Below are positions 1-5,318 of a DNA stretch of 8,570 bases, piece after piece. Position 1 is the first letter of the stretch. The number at the start of each line of letters is the position of its first letter. Where the stretch lies: the NCBI GenBank assembly GCA_026390535.1, contig JAPLFT010000298.1:1-8570 (forward strand), in the 5' to 3' direction. Under the pieces are notes generated by a model. That model saw only the letters and a program-made list of their open reading frames with translations. It did not search any database and was not told the DNA's origin. Origin of the DNA: Pseudomonadota bacterium. Lineage in GTDB: Bacteria > Bdellovibrionota > JAFGOL01. A program made the position numbers and the translations under genes.

Positions 1-4
1 TAAG

Positions 5-619
5 ATGAAAAGATTTTTAAAACTCCTTATTTTAATTATCATTCCGATATTGCTTGCCACCTTTGTGAATTTAGAGGCTAAGGCTATTCTGAAAAAGGAG
101 GTAAAAAAGATGAAAAAGACTGTAGTCATAGTGATTGCTTCCAAAAATTTCAGGGATAAGGAATTATTCGATACCAAAAAGTCATTGGACAAAGGCGGAA
201 TTAATACCGTAATAGCGTCATCCACACTTAATAAAGTGACCGGCGTCGAAGGAAACACGGTCCAGCCGGATATACTTCTAAAAGACGTCAATATGGATAA
301 ATATGATGCTATAGCTTTTATAGGTGGGATAGGTTCAAAAGAATATTGGGATGATCCTACGGCACATAAGGTAGCCAAACAAGCCTATGACAACGGAAAA
401 ATAGTTGCGGCTATATGTATGGCACCTGTAACCCTGGCAAAGGCAGGTCTTTTAAACGGCAAAAAGTTCAATGTCTGGGAATCCGAGGTTGAGACCATCA
501 AAAACCTTGGGGGAAGATATTATCCCGAGCCTGTAGTCGTTGACGGAAAGATAGTTACCGGGCCAAACGCAGATGCGGCCCTTGCATTCGGACAAAAAAT
601 TGCCGAGATGCTCAAATAA
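5..619 (+). CDS. DJ-1/PfpI-family protein, possible signal-peptide and cytosolic forms
   Basis: Class I glutamine-amidotransferase-like fold of the DJ-1/PfpI/YajL group, whose members include deglycases, chaperones and peptidase-like proteins; the substrate here cannot be told. Numbered from the first ATG, the candidate nucleophile is Cys138 in AAICMAP, the conserved acidic partner is probably Glu53 in RDKELFD, and FIGGIG (105-110) forms the glycine-rich turn. Residues 1-27 look like a signal peptide: KR, then a hydrophobic run (about 7-21), then EAKA as a possible AxA cleavage site. Met36 (base 110) starts a normal-length DJ-1 domain and has a strong Shine-Dalgarno sequence, so the cytosolic start may be the real or a second one. 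The frame is still open at the left edge (codon AAG at 2-4), so the start at 5 is not proven. The stop lies 24 bases before carA, suggesting cotranscription. The family assignment is firm; the start and location are not. Confidence 0.85.
   Translation: MKRFLKLLILIIIPILLATFVNLEAKAILKKEVKKMKKTVVIVIASKNFRDKELFDTKKSLDKGGINTVIASSTLNKVTGVEGNTVQPDILLKDVNMDKYDAIAFIGGIGSKEYWDDPTAHKVAKQAYDNGKIVAAICMAPVTLAKAGLLNGKKFNVWESEVETIKNLGGRYYPEPVVVDGKIVTGPNADAALAFGQKIAEMLK
96..101 (+). promoter_or_regulatory. Internal Shine-Dalgarno AGGAGG for the ATG at 110
   Basis: AGGAGG lies 8 bases before the in-frame ATG at 110-112 (Met36 of the longer reading), which is ideal spacing. The same bases encode Lys-Glu-Val in the longer reading, so the match could be partly accidental. 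It is nevertheless a stronger site than the one in front of carA and argues that a protein lacking the hydrophobic leader is made. Confidence 0.6.
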
Positions 620-627
620 AGATTGAC

Positions 628-633
628 GAAGGT
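628..633 (+). promoter_or_regulatory. Probable Shine-Dalgarno GAAGGT of carA
   Basis: GAAGGT ends 10 bases before the ATG at 644. It supports that start over the in-frame ATG at 656, which has no purine-rich stretch at suitable distance, although the 656 start would match the E. coli CarA N-terminus better in length. Confidence 0.45.
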
Positions 634-643
634 ATACGCTTGA

Positions 644-1771
644 ATGCAAGTTAGTATGAAACGTAAAGCGGTTCTCACCCTATCCAACGGTTCTTGGCTG
701 GAGGGTAAATTAATAGGAGCACCGCTAGTCAGCTCCGGGGAACTTGTTTTTACGACGGCAATGGTTGGATACAACGAAACACTTTCAGATCCGTCTTTCT
801 TTGGACAGATACTAATATTTTCATATCCACTGATAGGAAACTACGGTGTGCCCCCGATGTCCGGTATGGATACGGTACCAGGACTTGAGAGTGATAAAAT
901 CCACGCTTCAGCGGTAATAATGACCCAGGATAGTGTCACAGCGTATCACTGGAATACGATAACAACCGTAGACGAGTGGTTAAAACAACACGGCGTACCC
1001 GGAATAATAGGAATAGATACCAGAGAACTGATACATAAGGTAAGGGACTCAAATAAACTGCTTGGAATAATAACGCCGGAGAACTCAGAGGGTTCAAGGA
1101 TATTGCATCCAAAACTTTCGGATTTCAATCACAGTAATTTTTTTGATCCAAGTACCTATGAAGTCACACCACTTGTTTCAACGCCGACTAAAAAAATAAT
1201 AGGAAAAGGAAAAACAAGGATAGGTCTAATTGACTGCGGAGTTAAGTGGAACATAATAAGGAATCTGCTCCGCATGGAGTGTGAGATAGAATTATTACCC
1301 TCAGATACCGATCTTTCAAAAATCGATTGCCAGGGATGGGTCATAAGTAACGGTCCGGGAGATCCTCAAAACACCGGTGATCTGAAATCAAAGATATTCA
1401 AACTTTATAAGGAGACAAGACCGATACTCGGAATATGCATGGGAAATCAGATAATGGGATTAGCAGCAGGAGCAACGACGGAGAGATTGATCCATGGACA
1501 CAGAGGACATAATCAGCCCGTATATATGTTTGGAACGAACAAAGCATTCATGACCAGCCAGAATCATGGATATGTTGTCTCCAAACAGACACTCCCTGAA
1601 GAATGGAAACCATGGTTCATTAATGTCAACGACGGAAGCATAGAAGGTATCGCTCATATAGAAAAACCGTTCTGGGGAGTTCAGTTCCATCCGGAAGCAG
1701 CGGGTGGTCCCTGTGACACACGATGGATATTCGATGATTTCATAAAAGCAGTACAGCGAGGGCAAAAATAA
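644..1771 (+). CDS. carA: Carbamoyl-phosphate synthase, small (glutaminase) subunit
   Basis: Hydrolyses glutamine and passes ammonia through a tunnel to CarB, the first step of pyrimidine and arginine synthesis in the cytoplasm. The product is 375 residues, a normal length. The N-terminal CPSase small-chain domain covers about 6-140 (GELVFTTAMVGYNE, YPLIGNYG, GIDTREL). The class I glutaminase domain covers about 190-370, with nucleophile Cys265 in GICMGNQ, His349 and Glu351 in QFHPE, and the conserved SQNHGY and RGHNQPV segments. The residue after CMG is Asn268 where E. coli has His272. Several stretches (HGVPGIIGIDTREL, WKPWFINVNDGSIEGI) recall CAD and CPS1 of animals more than E. coli CarA. 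The start at 644 was chosen for its ribosome binding site; 656 (MKRKAVLTLSNG) is the alternative. The stop overlaps the carB start. Confidence 0.97.
   Translation: MQVSMKRKAVLTLSNGSWLEGKLIGAPLVSSGELVFTTAMVGYNETLSDPSFFGQILIFSYPLIGNYGVPPMSGMDTVPGLESDKIHASAVIMTQDSVTAYHWNTITTVDEWLKQHGVPGIIGIDTRELIHKVRDSNKLLGIITPENSEGSRILHPKLSDFNHSNFFDPSTYEVTPLVSTPTKKIIGKGKTRIGLIDCGVKWNIIRNLLRMECEIELLPSDTDLSKIDCQGWVISNGPGDPQNTGDLKSKIFKLYKETRPILGICMGNQIMGLAAGATTERLIHGHRGHNQPVYMFGTNKAFMTSQNHGYVVSKQTLPEEWKPWFINVNDGSIEGIAHIEKPFWGVQFHPEAAGGPCDTRWIFDDFIKAVQRGQK
1758..1762 (+). promoter_or_regulatory. Shine-Dalgarno GAGGG of carB, inside carA
   Basis: GAGGG lies 8 bases before the carB ATG at 1771, within the last codons of carA. 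Together with the one-base TAATG overlap this points to translational coupling, which would help keep the two subunits in equal amounts. Confidence 0.65.
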
Positions 1772-4700
1772 TGCCCATATTTGATTTTCTAAAAAGAACG
1801 GATGGAAAAACTCCAAAAGTAATAGTTTTGGGTTCCGGCGCATTATCTATAGGACAGGCTGGAGAATTTGATTATTCTGGTGCTCAGGCTCTAAAAGCTT
1901 TGGAAGAGGAAGGCATTCAGACGGTATTAATAAACCCTAACATCGCTACCATACAAACAGACACTACAGACAAAAGAAAAACATATCTGTATCCGGTCAA
2001 GGCACACTGGGTTGAAAAAATAATAAAAGAGGAAAAACCGGACGGGATTCTGGCAGGATTTGGCGGACAGACGGGGCTCAACTGTGTGCTTGAATTAGAC
2101 GAGCAAGGGATACTTGAAAAATATAATGTAAAGAATCTTGGAACATGCATAGACAGTTTAAGGATGACAGAGGACAGACAACTCTTTGCTGATGCGATGA
2201 AATCAATAGATATGCCTATTCCGCCAAGCAGCGCCGTAACAAATGTTAACGAAGCATTAAAGGCAGCAAAGCAGATAGGATATCCGCTGATAATAAGAGC
2301 AGCCTATGCTCTTGGAGGGCTGGGAAGCGGATTTGCAAATAGCGACGATGAACTTACAAAGATAGTAAAGGCGGCATTGAATTTTAGTCCTCAGGTGCTT
2401 TTGGAAAAATCACTGGAAGGTTGGGAAGAAATTGAATACGAAGTGATGAGGGATGTTGAGGGCAATGTCATAACGATATGTAATATGGAAAACATTGATC
2501 CTCTGGGTGTGCATACAGGGGACTCAATAGTCATAGCTCCAAGCCAGACGCTGACCGATAATGAGTTCCAGACACTCAGGAACGCATCAATAAAAATAGT
2601 GAACAGGATAAATATACTTGGTGAATGTAACGTTCAGTTCGCGTTGGATCCAAACTCAAACAGATTTTATGTCATAGAAGTAAACGCAAGACTTTCACGT
2701 TCCAGCGCACTTGCAAGCAAGGCAACAGGATATCCGATCGCCTATATAGCTGCAAAATTGGTTTCCGGATACAATTTGATGGAACTCTATAATCCGGTAA
2801 CGGGAAAGACCAAGGCATTTTTTGAACCTGCTATGGATTATGTTGTAATAAAGATACCTCGCTGGGACCTGAGAAAATTCTCCGGTGCCTCCAGAAAACT
2901 CGGTTCATCCATGAAGTCCGTAGGTGAAGTAATGGCAATAGGCAGGAATTTTGCGGAAACCCTGCAAAAAGCCGTGAGGATGGCATCAGAAAATGCAATA
3001 GGATTATCAATAACTACAAGATTTAAGAACTCCACAGTGGATGAGTTGATCAGTGAGGTTCAATATCCTACAGATGAGAGACTACTAGCGCTGGTGGAAT
3101 GTTTTAGAAGAAAAATAGATATAGAAAGGCTTCATAACGTATGCAAGATAGATAAATGGTTTTTAAAGAAGATAGAAGAGATCGTAGGTATAGAGAACGA
3201 GATAATCCAAACGTTTGAGGCCCTTATTAAAAAGGTTAATGTATCTGCAGACAGAGAACTTTATAACATTCTGGAAGACATGCTGTTCCTTATCAGTAAA
3301 GAGACCTGGTTACACTGGAAGAAGAACGGGTTTTCTGACAGACAGATACTTACATTGATATTAAGAAATCTTCCTGAGCTCGACGAGATAAAGGCAAAAA
3401 GCAATGACGAAAAATATCTTCAAAAACTCTTCTTTCTTGTAAGAAGGATAAGAATAAAAAATAATATAAAACCTGTGGTCAAAAAAATAGACACCACCGC
3501 GGCAGAATACCCTACTCCCTCAAATTATCTTTATACAACTTATGAAGGGACGTCATCCGATACAGTACCATTCGATGCCGGAAAGAACCCGGTTATAATA
3601 CTCGGTAGCGGCGCATACAGGATAGGGAGCAGCGTGGAATTTGACTGGTGCGGAGTAAAGTGTACTGACTATCTTAAGAATAACAACACTCAAACCATAG
3701 TTATAAATTGCAATCCTGAAACAGTTTCTACAGATTACAGCAATTCCGATAAATTATACTTTGAGGAAATAACGACTGAACGAGTACTTGATATATATGA
3801 TTTTGAAAATCCAAAGGGCATTATAAACTCCATGGGTGGTCAATTACCCAATGTTTTAACGGAAACTATAGCGATGGGCGGGGTAAAATTATTAGGTCAC
3901 AGCGCGGAGACCATAGATCTTGCGGAAAACAGGGAAAAATTTTCTGCCCTGCTTGACAAGATAGGCGTGGACCAGCCAAGATGGAGGAATATTAAAACTA
4001 AAAAAGAACTCGATGACTTCATAACAGAGGTCGGGTTCCCAATACTCGTAAGACCAAGTTTTGTCCTGTCCGGTACGGCGATGAAGGTGGCAAATACTCC
4101 TGAGGCATTAAGGGAATACATGGATCGCGCAACAAGTATTTCTCCTGAACACCCCGTAGTAATATCAGAGTTCCTTCAGGATTATAGAGAGATAGAATTA
4201 GACGGTGTGGCACACAATGGAAATATACTGATAACTTTCATGACGGAACATCTGGAGAACGCTGGCATTCATTCCGGGGACGCAACATTAATATATCCGC
4301 CTCAAAAACTTTACATAGAGACGGCAAGAAAGGTAAAACAGGCAGGCACGTTGATAGCTAAGGAATTAAAGTTGAACGGTCCCTTTAACATACAGTTCCT
4401 TGCAGCCTCAAATAAAATAAAGGTAATTGAATGTAACGCAAGAGCATCACGCTCATTCCCATTCATATCAAAAGTCACCGGTATAAACCTTGCAGAAATA
4501 TCTGCAAAGGTGTTTTTGGCTGGATTAACCGGCGATGAAAAATTAAACCCTCCGGCCTTTGATGAATATAATCTTGCCTGTGTAGGTGTAAAGGCCCCAA
4601 TGTTCAGTTTTGCACGTCTTGACGGAGCAGATCCGATACTCGGAGTGGAGATGTCGTCCACCGGTGAAGTTGGATGTCTGGGAAATAATTTTGAGGAAGC

Positions 4701-5157
4701 GTTACTGTTATCACTTGAAGCAACAAATGTAAAAGTACCAAAGAAAGGCGTTTTAATAAGCTCCGGACGTTTGCATGAAAAGATAAAAATACTGGACTGC
4801 GTGGAGATACTGGAAAAATTAAATATTCCTCTATATGCGACTGAAGGTACTGCAAAATTTTTAGACGAGCACGGTCATAAAGTCCAGGCTTTAGGGTGGC
4901 CGGAAGAAAAAGACAAAACCACTGTTATAGACGTAATAAGGGAAGGAAAGGTGGACTTTGTAATAAACGTCCCTAAAAACCTGGAAAAGCAGGAGATGCA
5001 GCACGGCGCAGAGATACGGAAGAACGCCATAAAGCACGGTATGTCTCTGATAACCACGGCAGAGATGGCCACAGCATTCCTAAGGGCACTGGAAAATTAT
5101 GACGACTTCATAGCAAATCACAAGCCTGTACTTCTCCCGATACAAAGAAATACTTAA
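1771..5157 (+). CDS. carB: Carbamoyl-phosphate synthase, large subunit (CAD/CPS1-like)
   Basis: Makes carbamoyl phosphate from bicarbonate, CarA-derived ammonia and two ATP. The product is 1128 residues; E. coli CarB is about 1073. Two homologous synthetase halves are intact. The carboxyphosphate half (about 15-425) has GSGALSIGQAGEFDYSG, RAAYALGGLGSGF and IEVNARLSRSSALASKATGYP. The carbamate half (about 605-985) has GSGAYRIGSSVEFDWCG, INCNPETVSTDY, RPSFVLSGTAM and IECNARASRSFPF. An MGS-like regulatory domain follows (about 990-1110; ATEGT, VINVPKN). The wording of the second half matches animal CAD and Bacteroidetes CarB rather than the E. coli form (GSGPNRIGQGIEFDYCC). The central oligomerisation region (about 466-567) is longer than in the relatives I can recall. 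The MGS domain implies nucleotide or similar feedback control, but the effector cannot be read off. No frameshift is seen. The stop codon lies inside the downstream palindrome. Confidence 0.97.
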   Translation: MPIFDFLKRTDGKTPKVIVLGSGALSIGQAGEFDYSGAQALKALEEEGIQTVLINPNIATIQTDTTDKRKTYLYPVKAHWVEKIIKEEKPDGILAGFGGQTGLNCVLELDEQGILEKYNVKNLGTCIDSLRMTEDRQLFADAMKSIDMPIPPSSAVTNVNEALKAAKQIGYPLIIRAAYALGGLGSGFANSDDELTKIVKAALNFSPQVLLEKSLEGWEEIEYEVMRDVEGNVITICNMENIDPLGVHTGDSIVIAPSQTLTDNEFQTLRNASIKIVNRINILGECNVQFALDPNSNRFYVIEVNARLSRSSALASKATGYPIAYIAAKLVSGYNLMELYNPVTGKTKAFFEPAMDYVVIKIPRWDLRKFSGASRKLGSSMKSVGEVMAIGRNFAETLQKAVRMASENAIGLSITTRFKNSTVDELISEVQYPTDERLLALVECFRRKIDIERLHNVCKIDKWFLKKIEEIVGIENEIIQTFEALIKKVNVSADRELYNILEDMLFLISKETWLHWKKNGFSDRQILTLILRNLPELDEIKAKSNDEKYLQKLFFLVRRIRIKNNIKPVVKKIDTTAAEYPTPSNYLYTTYEGTSSDTVPFDAGKNPVIILGSGAYRIGSSVEFDWCGVKCTDYLKNNNTQTIVINCNPETVSTDYSNSDKLYFEEITTERVLDIYDFENPKGIINSMGGQLPNVLTETIAMGGVKLLGHSAETIDLAENREKFSALLDKIGVDQPRWRNIKTKKELDDFITEVGFPILVRPSFVLSGTAMKVANTPEALREYMDRATSISPEHPVVISEFLQDYREIELDGVAHNGNILITFMTEHLENAGIHSGDATLIYPPQKLYIETARKVKQAGTLIAKELKLNGPFNIQFLAASNKIKVIECNARASRSFPFISKVTGINLAEISAKVFLAGLTGDEKLNPPAFDEYNLACVGVKAPMFSFARLDGADPILGVEMSSTGEVGCLGNNFEEALLLSLEATNVKVPKKGVLISSGRLHEKIKILDCVEILEKLNIPLYATEGTAKFLDEHGHKVQALGWPEEKDKTTVIDVIREGKVDFVINVPKNLEKQEMQHGAEIRKNAIKHGMSLITTAEMATAFLRALENYDDFIANHKPVLLPIQRNT

Positions 5158-5197
5158 TTCATAATCCTAAGAAAATAAAACAAACACTCTGCGACAC

Positions 5198-5239
5198 GGC
5201 GTTCTAAAAAACATGTTTGTTACATGTTTTTTAGCCGCC
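5198..5239. repeat. Stem-loop A inside the palindrome
   Basis: CTAAAAAACATGT (5204-5216) pairs with ACATGTTTTTTAG (5222-5234) over 13 bp around a 5-base loop (TTGTT). A lower GGCG/CGCC stem (5198-5201 with 5236-5239) follows after a small asymmetric internal loop. The upper stem is perfect, so it can form on either strand. There is no T-run immediately after it on the plus strand. Confidence 0.85.
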
Positions 5240-5247
5240 TCTAACTC

Positions 5248-5277
5248 AGCCTGCAAAGCTTATCGCTTTGCTAGGCT
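5248..5277. repeat. Stem-loop B inside the palindrome
   Basis: AGCCTGCAAAGC (5248-5259) pairs with GCTTTGCTAGGCT (5265-5277) around the loop TTATC, with one unpaired base (T5272) in the right arm. The single bulge in an otherwise perfect stem is compatible with a maintained structure, but one copy cannot show this. Confidence 0.85.
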
Positions 5278-5318
5278 TCCGTTGTTTGGTCTAGAATATT
5301 TGTTTTATTTTCTTAGGA

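Larger units (their letters stand above)
5185..5298. terminator. Possible bidirectional transcription terminator between carB and recG
   Basis: The genes on both sides point toward this stretch and no other intergenic space separates them, so transcription must end about here. Read on either strand, the hairpins are followed within about 15-25 bases by the same T-rich arm (TTTGTTTTATTTTCTTAGG). Neither hairpin has a T-run directly at its base, so a textbook intrinsic terminator is not demonstrated. Confidence 0.4.

Noticed and set aside
620..643. Possible promoter, attenuator or riboswitch controlling carA
   Set aside because: The gap is only 24 bases and holds little beyond a ribosome binding site. 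Any pyrimidine-responsive control must lie upstream of the window or act on the enzyme.
1460..1843. 127-codon open frame on the minus strand across the carA-carB junction
   Set aside because: It is antisense to the conserved CarA glutaminase motifs and the CarB start, and its translation has no recognisable domain.
5240..5290. Possible integron attC site around stem-loop B (CTAAC on the left, GTTG/GTTTGG on the right, one bulged base)
   Set aside because: The outer boxes do not match RYYYAAC and GTTRRRY on either strand, and no integrase or gene cassette is visible. The resemblance is limited to a bulged hairpin between AAC and GTT.
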